32,833 nt of DNA. It comes from Candidatus Helarchaeota archaeon (GTDB taxonomy: Archaea > Asgardarchaeota > Lokiarchaeia > Helarchaeales > HEL-GB-A). The DNA lies in the NCBI GenBank assembly GCA_013375405.1, contig JABXJU010000019.1, forward strand, positions 1 to 32,833, given 5' to 3'. Below the pieces are notes generated by a model, which saw only the letters and a program-made list of their open reading frames with translations, did not search any database and had not been told where the DNA came from. Shown here piece after piece: positions 22,708 through 30,634 of this stretch (position 1 is the stretch's first letter; every line of letters begins with the position of its first letter). A program made the translations under genes and the position numbers.

Positions 22708-25278
22708 GTGGGCGAAAGCAAAAAGAATATTCGAAATTATAAGATTTTTTTCAAGAATCTCTCGAATGTAGCACAAAATATTAAAGAATCGGTCAAAGCG
22801 GTCCTGAAAAATGATGGTCAAAATATCGTGCTTCAAGATCTATATCTGACATTCAAAAATTATAATCGTGCAATGGATACGGAAACGTTCGCAGACATCT
22901 TTACCCAAACAATCACATATATCCTCTTTTTATCACGCGTTGCCTTAAAAAATACCTTTAGTTTAGATAATTCCTCCTCATTCTTATCGAATTTCAATCC
23001 CATCATGAAAAATCTCATTGGTAAATCACTAGAAATCAGTAAGACTGAAGAACTGAGAATTGAAGAATTAGTACGCCTCTTGAAAGCGTCAAATATCGAG
23101 GCCATTTTACAGGAAATGAACCAACAAAATCCTCAATTGGACCCCATTCTTCACTTTTATGAATTGTTTTTAAAACAGTATGACCCAAAACAGAAGATAA
23201 AACGTGGAGTTTTCTACACTCCCGCCCCAATTGTCTCTTTTATCGTTCGATCAGTAGATTATCTACTCCGACAAGAATTTAATTGCCCAGAGGGCTTAAT
23301 CAATGCTAAGTTTCCAATTCTCGATCCTGCTACGGGCTCTGGTACCTTTTTGTCCTCCGTTATTGATATAATTAAACAGACTTTTGACAAAATAAATGAA
23401 GATTTAGGGAAACATCAGTTGCAACAGAAATGGAACGACTATGTCTCCAACTTTTTACTGCCCCGACTGTTTGGTTTTGAACTTATGCTGGCGTCTTATG
23501 CTGTGGCGCATTTGAAACTTGGCCTAAAACTTATTGAAACTGGTTATGACTTCCAGGCAAATCCACGTCTTGGAATCTATCTCAGCAATGCCCTGGAAGG
23601 CCCTTCAGATCCAGGAGTGGATTGGTTTAAGGAGGAAATCAGCGCCGCCAATGCGATTAAAGTGGATAAACCGATTTCTATTATTATTGGTAATCCCCCT
23701 TATGTTGTCAATTCCAGCAACGATACGCCGTACATCCGAGATCTCATGCAGACATACAAAACGGATGTGCGAGAGGAAAAATACATTAAACCACTCTCCG
23801 ATGATTACATCAAATTCATTAGACTTGTCCATCATCATATTGAAAAAACTGGGTTTGGTATAATTGGGATGGTAACAAATCATGGCTTTCTTTCTGGTTT
23901 GATTCATCGCGGTATGCGAAAACAACTCCTCCAATTTTTCGATAAAATCTATATCATTGATTTACATGGAAATAGTAATATCGAGGAAAGATGTCCTGAT
24001 GGTTCTGAGGACCAAAATGTGTTCGATATTCAACAAGGCGTTGCCATTTCGTTTTTTATCAAACTACCTACAAAGCTTACTCAACCAGCGGTCTATCATC
24101 TCGATCTTTGGGGCGAACGTGACTCCAAATATCATACTCTCCAAATGCATGATATCTCCACTCTTTCTTGGAGTCAGCTCCATCCTAAATCCCCAAATTT
24201 CTTTTTTATACCTTATGATCCTCATTTGGCTGATGAATATAATTCCTTTATTTCTTTAAGAGACCTCTTTCAACTACAACGGATTGGGATTCTCACCAAT
24301 CGCGATTGGCTTACGGTCGATTTCTCTCCTGAAGAATTGACACAGAAACTCCAGCGCTTCTTCACCTTACTAGATACGCCCGAATTTTTACATGCTTTTC
24401 CTCAATTGACAGATACATGGTGGGATTATTCCAAATTAAAGGCTTTAAAGGCTCAAACGGTGATTAATTGCATAACTAAATGTCTTTTTCGCCCATTTGA
24501 TATTCGGTATATTACTTATCACCCTCTTCTCTTAAATCGTGCCAGAAAAGAAGTGATGGACCATATTAATGGGAAACAGAATTTAGTTCTCATTGCCTCA
24601 CGGCATTATCGGAAAGAAACATTTACTTCTTGCTTTATCAGCGAATATATTGTCGAACAGAAAGCTGGAGAGAGCACCCGCGGCTCCTACGTTTTTCCAT
24701 TATATTCTTATTCAAATAAGGAAATAAAATCAAACCTCACTCCTCTGGCACAACGAGCTTTTGAAAAATTATCCCCTAAATTTGATGAACTTGCTATTAT
24801 GGGTTATATTTATGCCATTCTACACTCGAACGGCTACCGAACCCGATACCGTGACTATTTAAAACTTGATTTTCCTCGAATTCCAGTTGTTCAAGATAAA
24901 AGATTATTTGCGAAATTGGCGGCTCTTGGTCAAGACTTAATCGCACTCCACCTCCTGAAAGGGGCTCCTCCTCCCAATGTTACTTTTATTGGCTCTGGAG
25001 ATGATATTATCCAAAAAGGCTATCCGAAGTTTAAAGAAAATGCTGTATATATCAATAAATCTCAATTGTTTCAAAGAATTTCTCGAAAAGTTTGGTCTTT
25101 TATCATTGGTGGCTATCAAATGTGTCAGAAATGGCTCAAGGATCGAAGAGGGCGGCTTCTCACGGAGGAAGATATTCAGCAATACAGAAAAATTATCCAT
25201 GCCGTCACTGAAACCCTCCAAATTATGAACCAAATCGATGAGATAATAGATCAACAGAGTGGGTGGCCAATTAAATAG
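22708..25278 (+). CDS. Type ISP-like DNA adenine methyltransferase/specificity protein lacking nuclease and helicase
   Basis: The 856-aa product starts at a GTG. Residues 40-160 resemble the coupler of Type ISP enzymes (TFADIFTQTITYILFLSR, 60-77). The N6-adenine methyltransferase core follows: GVFYTP (167-172), motif I DPATGSGTF (206-214) and motif IV NPPY (329-332). The C-terminal part (FDIRYITYHPLLLNRARKEV, then GSYVFPLYSY) resembles the target-recognition region of LlaGI-type enzymes. Those enzymes also carry an N-terminal nuclease and a helicase (about 1,500 aa in total), which are absent here. It may be a protective solitary methyltransferase or one half of a split system. No nuclease gene is adjacent. 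Confidence 0.88.
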   Translation: MGESKKNIRNYKIFFKNLSNVAQNIKESVKAVLKNDGQNIVLQDLYLTFKNYNRAMDTETFADIFTQTITYILFLSRVALKNTFSLDNSSSFLSNFNPIMKNLIGKSLEISKTEELRIEELVRLLKASNIEAILQEMNQQNPQLDPILHFYELFLKQYDPKQKIKRGVFYTPAPIVSFIVRSVDYLLRQEFNCPEGLINAKFPILDPATGSGTFLSSVIDIIKQTFDKINEDLGKHQLQQKWNDYVSNFLLPRLFGFELMLASYAVAHLKLGLKLIETGYDFQANPRLGIYLSNALEGPSDPGVDWFKEEISAANAIKVDKPISIIIGNPPYVVNSSNDTPYIRDLMQTYKTDVREEKYIKPLSDDYIKFIRLVHHHIEKTGFGIIGMVTNHGFLSGLIHRGMRKQLLQFFDKIYIIDLHGNSNIEERCPDGSEDQNVFDIQQGVAISFFIKLPTKLTQPAVYHLDLWGERDSKYHTLQMHDISTLSWSQLHPKSPNFFFIPYDPHLADEYNSFISLRDLFQLQRIGILTNRDWLTVDFSPEELTQKLQRFFTLLDTPEFLHAFPQLTDTWWDYSKLKALKAQTVINCITKCLFRPFDIRYITYHPLLLNRARKEVMDHINGKQNLVLIASRHYRKETFTSCFISEYIVEQKAGESTRGSYVFPLYSYSNKEIKSNLTPLAQRAFEKLSPKFDELAIMGYIYAILHSNGYRTRYRDYLKLDFPRIPVVQDKRLFAKLAALGQDLIALHLLKGAPPPNVTFIGSGDDIIQKGYPKFKENAVYINKSQLFQRISRKVWSFIIGGYQMCQKWLKDRRGRLLTEEDIQQYRKIIHAVTETLQIMNQIDEIIDQQSGWPIK

Positions 25279-25323
25279 GAACTGTTAGTAAAAAAAGAGG
25301 ATTATTAGAGCTCAATGGGCAAG

Positions 25324-25617
25324 TTACGGTAATTCCTTCAGAATTTCTTCCACTTTATCAGTCGGAATCGCTGTTAATGTTTCTGTATTGAATGTTCCTG
25401 CAGTAGCTGTAGTTAATATCGCCTTCATTATTGTCTCGACATCAGGACCCTCTGCTATTGCTATAAAATCGTAGCGCCCCAAGGTGAAGTAGAGCTCCTT
25501 TACATCGCCTCCGAGTGATTTAGCAACTTTTCGCGCTTGTTCCACCGCCTTGGGCATATTTTTAATGGTCTTCAGTCCTTTTTGCGTAAAATTGCCAAGA
25601 ATTATATATGTAGGCAT
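25324..25617 (-). CDS. GYD-domain protein
   Basis: The 97-aa product has the GYD family pattern: PTYIILGNFTQKGLKTIKN (2-20), ELYFTLGRYDFIAIAEGPD (41-59, the Gly-Tyr-Asp-type turn appearing as GRYD) and a C-terminal ETLTAIPTDKVEEILK. Small GYD proteins fold like ferredoxin and are common in archaea, with unknown function. A GGAGGT site just upstream supports the ATG at 25617 and suggests good expression. It converges with the Type ISP-like gene (45-bp gap) and lies on the strand of the V4R operon, about 130 bp downstream of it. Confidence 0.9.
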   Translation of the reverse strand: MPTYIILGNFTQKGLKTIKNMPKAVEQARKVAKSLGGDVKELYFTLGRYDFIAIAEGPDVETIMKAILTTATAGTFNTETLTAIPTDKVEEILKELP

Positions 25618-25747
25618 TCATTTACCTCCTCTAAAATTTTTGTAGTGTAATATGATACATTCTTTATATAAGGATTATGAATCTCCACCAAACTCAATTC
25701 TGAAAAATAATTGTAAAATATATCGTCCTGGAAGATCTTTTGGAATT

Positions 25748-26410
25748 TCAGTCCATGTGTGACTCAAAATCAACACCCCTTTCAATCATTTCTCTCGGAA
25801 TGAACCACATGGTGAATTCATTGGATGCGTCGCCTTTCATGATGCATTTTGTTTCCTTTACTTTAATTTTATAATTATTCCCAACATAATCTTGGACTGC
25901 TTGCATCAAGGCTTCAAAAATACCGCTAACTTGGGCCCCCCACGATTGATTTCCCATAGTCTCTTTATTGATGAGTATATCCTTTTCTTCAGTTGAAGCT
26001 GCACAGAAAATACACCGATCAAATGTCCAAGTTAGGATGTCAAATTCATTGCCTTCGGTCCCTTTTGGAACGAAACGAATCTTTCTTTTGGGTACATCCT
26101 CACCCATCGCAATATACCAAAAAATTCTAGCCATTCGAGGACTGTCCTCTAATGATTTTGATAAAATATGTCTTGCTGCATTTAAATGCCTGTCCGTAAT
26201 ACTTTTTCCAGTATTTTTACCAGTATCATAAAAATCTTCCAAGGCAGCTTCTAAATTTCCATCATAGAGGAATTCCACTAATATTCGAGTATATTCCAAG
26301 ATTATAATACTTAGGAATAACGTATTCATTTTTTGCTGCGTTCGCCTAACAAATCTTTTACCCAGTTCACCTAATATGTTTTTAAACCCTCGTTCAAGAT
26401 ATCTAAGCAT
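25748..26410 (-). CDS. V4R-like (4-vinyl-reductase/ATC-hydrolase-type) domain protein
   Basis: The 220-aa product has the Cys-pair core TWTFDRCIFCAASTEEKD and the terminal KETKCIMKGDASNEFTMW, the layout of V4R-related small-molecule-binding domains (Cys-x2-Cys, a helical face, then Cys-x4-GD). The N-terminal half is helical. The frame is open further upstream to 26455, overlapping the previous gene by 44 nt; the ATG at 26410, 1 nt after the previous stop and with GGTGG upstream, is the more economical start. It is the last gene of the four-gene operon and a distant relative of the gene before it. The ligand and partner are unknown. Confidence 0.75.
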   Translation of the reverse strand: MLRYLERGFKNILGELGKRFVRRTQQKMNTLFLSIIILEYTRILVEFLYDGNLEAALEDFYDTGKNTGKSITDRHLNAARHILSKSLEDSPRMARIFWYIAMGEDVPKRKIRFVPKGTEGNEFDILTWTFDRCIFCAASTEEKDILINKETMGNQSWGAQVSGIFEALMQAVQDYVGNNYKIKVKETKCIMKGDASNEFTMWFIPREMIERGVDFESHMD

Positions 26411-26411
26411 T

Positions 26412-26936
26412 TTATTCCACCACCGTAATTTCATGCTTGCAAACTCGATCTCCATTAGTTTTTGATGCGATGGTCTCAGCCTTTATTTTAGGAAGATATT
26501 CAAATCCTTTCTTCTCTCTCAAATGATTAATGCCTCCTTCAAGTATTCCCGCCATGAGAGTACAATAGTGTACATCACCAAATGCTTTAGCTCCGTTCCC
26601 ACACATGATACAACTAGAATCTACCAATATCCACTTCTTATTTTCTTCTACTTTAGTAACTCTTCTCACATTTCTTCTCATGATGGCCCTATAAGTTTCT
26701 TCTAATAATCTCTTAATTCCTTTGCTTTTAGGGGTCCAATAATCATAAAATCTTATTATCAATCGTCTTCCAAAAATTTTCAAGATATCCGCAACTTTTT
26801 GCTCATCATTATACTTTTCCATTAACTTTGGAACCAATTGACCATAAAAATTGGTAATGACTCCGGATAAGAAACTCTTTTTTATCAATTCTTCACTTGC
26901 TAAACTTTTAAGTGATCTCCTTTTATCCACTTCCAC
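26412..26936 (-). CDS. V4R-like (ATC-hydrolase-type) domain protein, paralogue of the next gene
   Basis: The 174-aa product shows SSCIMCGNGAKAFGDVHYCT (about 103-122), a GILEGGINHL helix and a closing NGDRVCKHEITVV, the V4R/ATC-hydrolase-like pattern. The usual first Cys of the closing motif is not present, so metal binding may differ. There is no helix-turn-helix, so if it regulates genes it does so through a partner. The start is a GTG at 26936 with GGAGAG about 7 nt upstream; it overlaps the 41-aa mini-protein gene by 14 nt. A second GTG at 26930 is possible. Confidence 0.75.
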   Translation of the reverse strand: MEVDKRRSLKSLASEELIKKSFLSGVITNFYGQLVPKLMEKYNDEQKVADILKIFGRRLIIRFYDYWTPKSKGIKRLLEETYRAIMRRNVRRVTKVEENKKWILVDSSCIMCGNGAKAFGDVHYCTLMAGILEGGINHLREKKGFEYLPKIKAETIASKTNGDRVCKHEITVVE

Positions 26937-27048
26937 TGAAATCCTCTCCTTTCATGTTTTCCCTAAATTCCTGCATGGGTTCTTTAAACTTTTTCATGCT
27001 TTCTTTCCATTCTTCGCCAAATTGTTCATACCATTCTTCATCAAACAT
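26923..27048 (-). CDS. 41-aa charged mini-protein
   Basis: The frame is ATG to TAA, with product beginning MFDEEWYEQFGEEWKESMKK and ending in ENMKGEDFSGSG. It is a short, acidic-basic amphipathic helix. GGTGA lies 6 nt upstream of the ATG, right over the stop of the preceding mini-gene, and its 3' end overlaps the V4R gene start by 14 nt. This tight coupling, more than the composition, supports real coding. No family is recognised. Confidence 0.6.
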   Translation of the reverse strand: MFDEEWYEQFGEEWKESMKKFKEPMQEFRENMKGEDFSGSG

Positions 27049-27057
27049 TTCAATCAC

Positions 27058-27198
27058 CTACTGGATATCAATATCGTGGAAAGCTTCTTTAAATTCTTCC
27101 TTTTCTCTTAATTCTTGTATTTTTTTATCGATCCGCTCTAATTCTTTTATTAAATGTTTTCTATAAAAGAATCCAAATTCCGTGTTTAATTCGAACAT
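27058..27198 (-). CDS. 46-aa charged coiled-coil mini-protein
   Basis: The product begins MFELNTEFGFFYRKHLIKEL and is followed by a Lys/Glu-rich heptad-like helix (IDKKIQELREKEEFKEAF) and a short tail. It opens the minus-strand operon; its stop overlaps the ribosome-binding site of the next gene. A coiled-coil adaptor is a fair guess. It is the first gene downstream of the phased CTACGTA site, so that site may control it. Confidence 0.55.
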   Translation of the reverse strand: MFELNTEFGFFYRKHLIKELERIDKKIQELREKEEFKEAFHDIDIQ

Positions 27199-27282
27199 TC
27201 TTTCCTTACCGTTTTTTTCTCCATCTTTTAAACTTAATAATATTAAATAATCTATTTTAGCGATTTTGAGTCACCTATTTTT

Positions 27283-27313
27283 GCTACGTATTGCTACGTA
27301 GCATCTACGTAGC
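27283..27313. promoter_or_regulatory. Helically phased triple CTACGTA site (putative operator)
   Basis: CTACGTA begins at 27284, 27294 and 27305, that is, every 10-11 bp, so all three lie on one face of the helix. The first two are within exact direct repeats of TTGCTACGTA; the second forms a perfect palindrome TGCTACGTAGCA (27292-27303). The site lies between the divergent mini-protein/V4R operon (start 27198) and the DNA methyltransferase (start 27419). Confidence 0.7.
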
Positions 27314-27418
27314 GATTCTATTTAAATATTTTTAGGGTTCGATCACCTCTTTTTACGTCAAATTTACAAACATTATTTTAAAAGGAAAAGGGATTATATT
27401 ACTTGAGAGGCAACCCCT

Positions 27419-28186
27419 TTGGACATCAATACTATTTATTACGAGGATTGCATCGAAGGCATGCAAAATCGAATCGACGAAAATCAAATTGATTTAATCG
27501 TCGCGGACCCACCCTTTGGCATTAACTTTCATAAGATGGGGAATCAGTATAACCGCAAAGCTGATTTTGTAGTCGGAGGATATAATGAAATTTCGGCTGA
27601 AAACTATTATGACTTTACATCTAATTGGTTAAAGGAAGCATCTCGCGTTTTAAAGGAAACGGGGAGCTGTTATATCATTTCTGGATGGAGTAATTTAAAA
27701 GATGTGTTGAATGCTATCGAAAATGTGAATCTTCATGTCATCAATCATATCATCTGGAAATATCAGTTTGGCGTCTTTACGAAGCGGAAATTTGTGACCA
27801 GCCATTACCATATCCTCTTTACCGTAAAAAATCCTAAAAAATACTATTTCAACAAAGTTGACCATTATCCTGAAGATGTTTGGGTCATTAAGCGCCCCTA
27901 TCGACCTGGCAAAGAAAAAAATTCAACTAAGCTCCCGGAGGAACTCGTCGAAAAACTCATTTTATATTCCAGTAAGGAAAAGGACCTAGTTCTAGATCCT
28001 TTTTTAGGAAACGGTACCACGATTTCATGTTGTATAAAAAATAATCGTAATTTCATAGGCTTTGAGCTTAACCCTGCTTGTAAAGAAGTGATTGAAGAAG
28101 AGATAAAGAACGCTCATCGCTCTGTTAATAAAATTCTCGAATCCAAAAGTCAGAAAGCAATTTTAGATTATATCAAACCAGAGTAG
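27419..28186 (+). CDS. Solitary DNA methyltransferase (N6-adenine/N4-cytosine, beta-class order)
   Basis: The 255-aa product has motif IV first (VADPPFGI, 28-35) and the SAM motif near the end (LDPFLGNGTT, 192-201, followed by FIGFELNPA), the order of beta-class amino methyltransferases. DPPF is the amino-methylation signature; the target could be adenine or cytosine N4. The start is a TTG with GAGAGG upstream. No restriction endonuclease is adjacent, so it appears to be an orphan methylase with an epigenetic or protective role, or part of a viral remnant, given the neighbouring homing endonuclease. It may share the CTACGTA operator with the divergent operon. Confidence 0.88.
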   Translation: MDINTIYYEDCIEGMQNRIDENQIDLIVADPPFGINFHKMGNQYNRKADFVVGGYNEISAENYYDFTSNWLKEASRVLKETGSCYIISGWSNLKDVLNAIENVNLHVINHIIWKYQFGVFTKRKFVTSHYHILFTVKNPKKYYFNKVDHYPEDVWVIKRPYRPGKEKNSTKLPEELVEKLILYSSKEKDLVLDPFLGNGTTISCCIKNNRNFIGFELNPACKEVIEEEIKNAHRSVNKILESKSQKAILDYIKPE

Positions 28187-28217
28187 TTCCCCCAAAATCT
28201 GATTTAATTTTTCAGAA

Positions 28218-29390
28218 TTAATTATTCCCACACCAACAACATTTACCATTTCTTCGGATATAAATTATATTAGATGGAACTTTTAAATTATAAATAACAC
28301 CTGAATAATTACTTTTCTTTATATGCTTGTTAGAGATTATTTTTAAGTTCTTACTTTTTCTCACATTTATTGTATAACTGGGCCTATATGATTTCAGAAT
28401 TATGGCATTCTCGTTTTTTCTAGCAAATTTCATATCTGTTTTTATCTGACGGATTCTAGTGTAAACAGTTGGTGAAAAGCCTATCTTTAGAATGATTTCA
28501 CATAAATCATCTTTTAACTTCTGAGAGCTTGTATAATAGCTAATATAACCTCTTGGTGAAATGTGACCATCACCTAACACTAACGAATTAAACAGAATCT
28601 TTAACTGTCTAATATTTAACATTTTTATGTCTGTTGGTACATATTTTTCATGGGCTTTTCCATACTTCTTTAGAAATTGAAATAATTGCTTATCATTTAT
28701 TCTAAAACCACTTTCGTATTCACGATATCTAAATGGCATTTTATCAAGTAAAATTCTGATTTTATCTCTTTTATTTCCTCTTTTCTGTCGTATTCGGATA
28801 TAACCTGATCTTTTATACCCTGTAGTAGACCCTTCAGAGAGAAAATATCCCAAAAATTCTAACCAATAATCCATTTTGATTCTAATTTGTGGCATAGTAA
28901 TTATTTTATGTTTGTTCAATCCTTTCTTGATGCTTGGTATAAGAAACCAATCAATATTGTTACCAATCCAGTTACAGTTAGATTTCAAATTTAAATTTTG
29001 AAAGGTAATAGTTGAAATCGGTTTTAAACTATAAGATGAGTGGCGAGCCTCCTTATAAAACAATTTTAAATTTGGAGTAATTACTAAATCCACAGATCTA
29101 GATTGAATTAAGTAAATTAATCCATCCCATTTCTTTTTACCTAAGAAAAGTGGCTTGACAAATTTTAAAAACCCATTTACTAGGCTAGCAACTCTACAGC
29201 TTCTATTTAAATCTTTAAAAAACAAGAATCCCTTTTCAGTCAAAACCTCTGTTTTTTCATCAAATCCACTAACTTTGTTTTTTAAAAAATCCCGCCTGCT
29301 GTAAAAGCTTTTGTAAAAATTCTTTCTATACGTCTCTGATCTTTCATCAGAATACTGAGGATCTCGCTTAATATCATAAATTTCCGGCAT
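28218..29390 (-). CDS. Hint-domain LAGLIDADG homing endonuclease, apparently non-splicing
   Basis: The 390-aa product has an intein-like layout: an N-terminal 41 residues, Hint block A (GFDEKTEVLTEKGF, 42-55), block B (ITPNLKLFY, about 104-112), two LAGLIDADG motifs (FLGYFLSEGS, 179-188; SLVLGDGH, 269-276) and a closing block F (YNLKVPSNIIYIRRNG) ending in CWCGNN and stop. The splice residue expected at the block A boundary is Gly, the block B His is Leu, and there is no Cys/Ser/Thr after the terminal Asn and no C-extein, so splicing is not expected. It would cut DNA at a long site. It lies convergent to the solitary methyltransferase. Confidence 0.85.
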   Translation of the reverse strand: MPEIYDIKRDPQYSDERSETYRKNFYKSFYSRRDFLKNKVSGFDEKTEVLTEKGFLFFKDLNRSCRVASLVNGFLKFVKPLFLGKKKWDGLIYLIQSRSVDLVITPNLKLFYKEARHSSYSLKPISTITFQNLNLKSNCNWIGNNIDWFLIPSIKKGLNKHKIITMPQIRIKMDYWLEFLGYFLSEGSTTGYKRSGYIRIRQKRGNKRDKIRILLDKMPFRYREYESGFRINDKQLFQFLKKYGKAHEKYVPTDIKMLNIRQLKILFNSLVLGDGHISPRGYISYYTSSQKLKDDLCEIILKIGFSPTVYTRIRQIKTDMKFARKNENAIILKSYRPSYTINVRKSKNLKIISNKHIKKSNYSGVIYNLKVPSNIIYIRRNGKCCWCGNN

Positions 29391-29629
29391 TCTAAAAATA
29401 AATCTATTTTATACAATTTAAACTCCTTAAGTAATGGTTGGATTCGACTATAGATTAATTATCAGATATGACAAATCAAAAAATAACAGATGCAAGGTAC
29501 AGCCATAGAACCCAAAAATCACTTTCTCAATTTATGAAATCATAAAATTTTGGTGTTTTCTCGTTTAACCTAAAAATTTTATGCCTTTTACACAAATAAC
29601 CTTATCTCAAGAGAGAAAAACAATTGAAT
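29391..29629. other. AT-rich gap between the homing endonuclease and histone 1
   Basis: A possible TATA box (TATAAAAT on the minus strand) lies about 20 bp before the ATG at 29390, compatible with a leaderless message. I see nothing else coding or repeated here. Confidence 0.45.
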
Positions 29630-29641
29630 AATAAAAAAAAA
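29630..29641 (-). terminator. Oligo-T terminator after histone 1
   Basis: The minus strand reads CTTTTTTTTTATT just after the stop codon. The same sequence follows histone 2 at 30350-30362. Confidence 0.6.
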
Positions 29642-29659
29642 GAGAGGTTTATAAGCAGT

Positions 29660-29872
29660 CTACACTGCTAATTTAATATCTGATTTGGTGATCGTCTTAC
29701 GTTTAGCATGTTGTGCTAAGGCTAGCGCTTTCTTGGTAATTTCGATGGCAGTATCATTTAAATACTCCTGAAGTGATAGAACTGCGTTGAGTGCCACGAT
29801 AGTCGCATTGCCTTCAGCTTTCATCAATCTTCGCAAAGCAGTCTTAGTGATAACTTTTTTATCTTTTGCCAT
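29660..29872 (-). CDS. Archaeal histone 1 (HMf-type, tailless)
   Basis: The 70-aa protein is a single histone fold: RRLMKAEGNATIVALNAV (14-31), LSLQEYLNDTAIEITKKAL (32-50) and HAKRKTITKSDIKLAV (55-70). It forms dimers and stacked filaments on DNA. It has no N- or C-terminal tail. The start has GAGGGAG upstream. Compared with histone 2 at 30381-30593 it differs at six positions: 4, 6, 19, 37, 54 and 64 (D/G, K/Q, A/N, Y/W, Q/K, S/A). The two can form homo- and heterodimers; the exchange of Tyr37 for Trp and of charge at 54 might alter dimer stacking. It has its own promoter and leader. Confidence 0.97.
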   Translation of the reverse strand: MAKDKKVITKTALRRLMKAEGNATIVALNAVLSLQEYLNDTAIEITKKALALAQHAKRKTITKSDIKLAV

Positions 29873-29913
29873 TTTTCTCCCTCAAATGTTGATTTCTGTT
29901 GTGCAATATTTGG

Positions 29914-29935
29914 GTAGATTCGTTACCAAATCTAC
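29914..29935 (-). promoter_or_regulatory. Leader hairpin of the histone 1 mRNA
   Basis: GTAGATT (29914-29920) pairs with AATCTAC (29929-29935) around an 8-nt loop, in the 5' leader about 42-63 nt before the start codon. It would sit at or near the 5' end of the transcript. The sequence is identical in the histone 2 leader, in a block of 41 unchanged nucleotides. Confidence 0.6.
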
Positions 29936-29957
29936 TGGTACATTTTACGAAAGGATG

Positions 29958-29970
29958 GGTATATAAAAGT
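29958..29970 (-). promoter_or_regulatory. Histone 1 promoter TATA box
   Basis: The minus strand reads CTTTTATATACCC here, holding the archaeal consensus TTTATATA. A start about 25 bp downstream would give a leader of some 65 nt beginning at the hairpin. Confidence 0.7.
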
Positions 29971-30349
29971 AATGGTTTTTTGTCCGATAAATCCGAATCC
30001 ATTTTCGATTTAATGGTGAAATTGTGATAGTGATCCCCACTTACGATATTTTCAGAGAGGTCATTTTGATTTCATGCAAGATCTCTAAGTGAGATTTCAA
30101 AATTTTTCATGATCTTCACAATTTTCCTAAATCAAGATGTTCGCCCTTTGAGACCGAATTGTGCCAAGACCACGAAATTCAGGAGCGTATAGCCTTCCTA
30201 TCTTGTTAATTTCCATTGAAATATGAAAAATTGCATGGATAATAATCAGAAATGAAATTCGATACAATATAAAAAAGTATCACTTTATTAAAAGAATATC
30301 GCAAGATCTTTCCATAAAATTCCAGATTCTGAGTAACTTAAAAATCAAA

Positions 30350-30362
30350 AATAAAAAAAAAG
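30350..30362 (-). terminator. Oligo-T terminator after histone 2
   Basis: On the minus strand this is an uninterrupted T run following CCTCTCC just after the stop codon, matching the one after histone 1. Confidence 0.6.
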
Positions 30363-30380
30363 GAGAGGGTTATAAGCAGT

Positions 30381-30593
30381 CTACACTGCTAATTTGATAT
30401 CTGCTTTGGTGATTGTCTTGCGTTTAGCATGTTTCGCCAAGGCTAGCGCTTTCTTGGTGATTTCGATGGCTGTATCATTTAACCATTCCTGGAGTGATAG
30501 AACTGCATTTAAAGCCACGATGGTCGCATTGCCTTCGTTTTTCATCAATCTTCGCAAAGCAGTTTTGGTAATAACTTGCTTACCTTTTGCCAT
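30381..30593 (-). CDS. Archaeal histone 2 (HMf-type, tailless)
   Basis: The 70-aa histone fold is 64 of 70 identical to histone 1 and begins MAKGKQVITKTALRRLMKNE. Position 37 is Trp (LQEWLND), position 54 Lys and position 19 Asn. It has the same ribosome-binding site, leader hairpin and promoter box as histone 1. Two near-identical, separately promoted copies suggest dosage or condition-specific mixing of histone dimers. Which is ancestral cannot be told from the window alone. Confidence 0.97.
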   Translation of the reverse strand: MAKGKQVITKTALRRLMKNEGNATIVALNAVLSLQEWLNDTAIEITKKALALAKHAKRKTITKADIKLAV

Positions 30594-30634
30594 TTTTCTC
30601 CCTCAAATATTGATTTTTTTTGTGCAATATTTGG

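Larger units (their letters stand above)
29642..30235. repeat. Tandem duplication, unit 1 (histone gene and upstream noncoding DNA)
   Basis: This stretch is about 88 percent identical by hand count to 30363-30955. It covers the histone gene, promoter and about 300 bp upstream. The noncoding 300 bp contain small inverted repeats kept in both units, for example ATCTCT(A/G)..GAGAT near 30084. Confidence 0.8.

Noticed and set aside
26411..26455. Longer start (26455) for the second V4R-like gene, overlapping the first by 44 nt
   Set aside because: The ATG at 26410 follows the previous stop by 1 nt, has GGTGG upstream and needs no long overlap; the longer form is kept only as an alternative.
28218..29390. 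Active intein in a host gene
   Set aside because: The splice-junction Cys/Ser, the block B His and the C-extein are all missing, and the 41 residues before block A match nothing recognisable.
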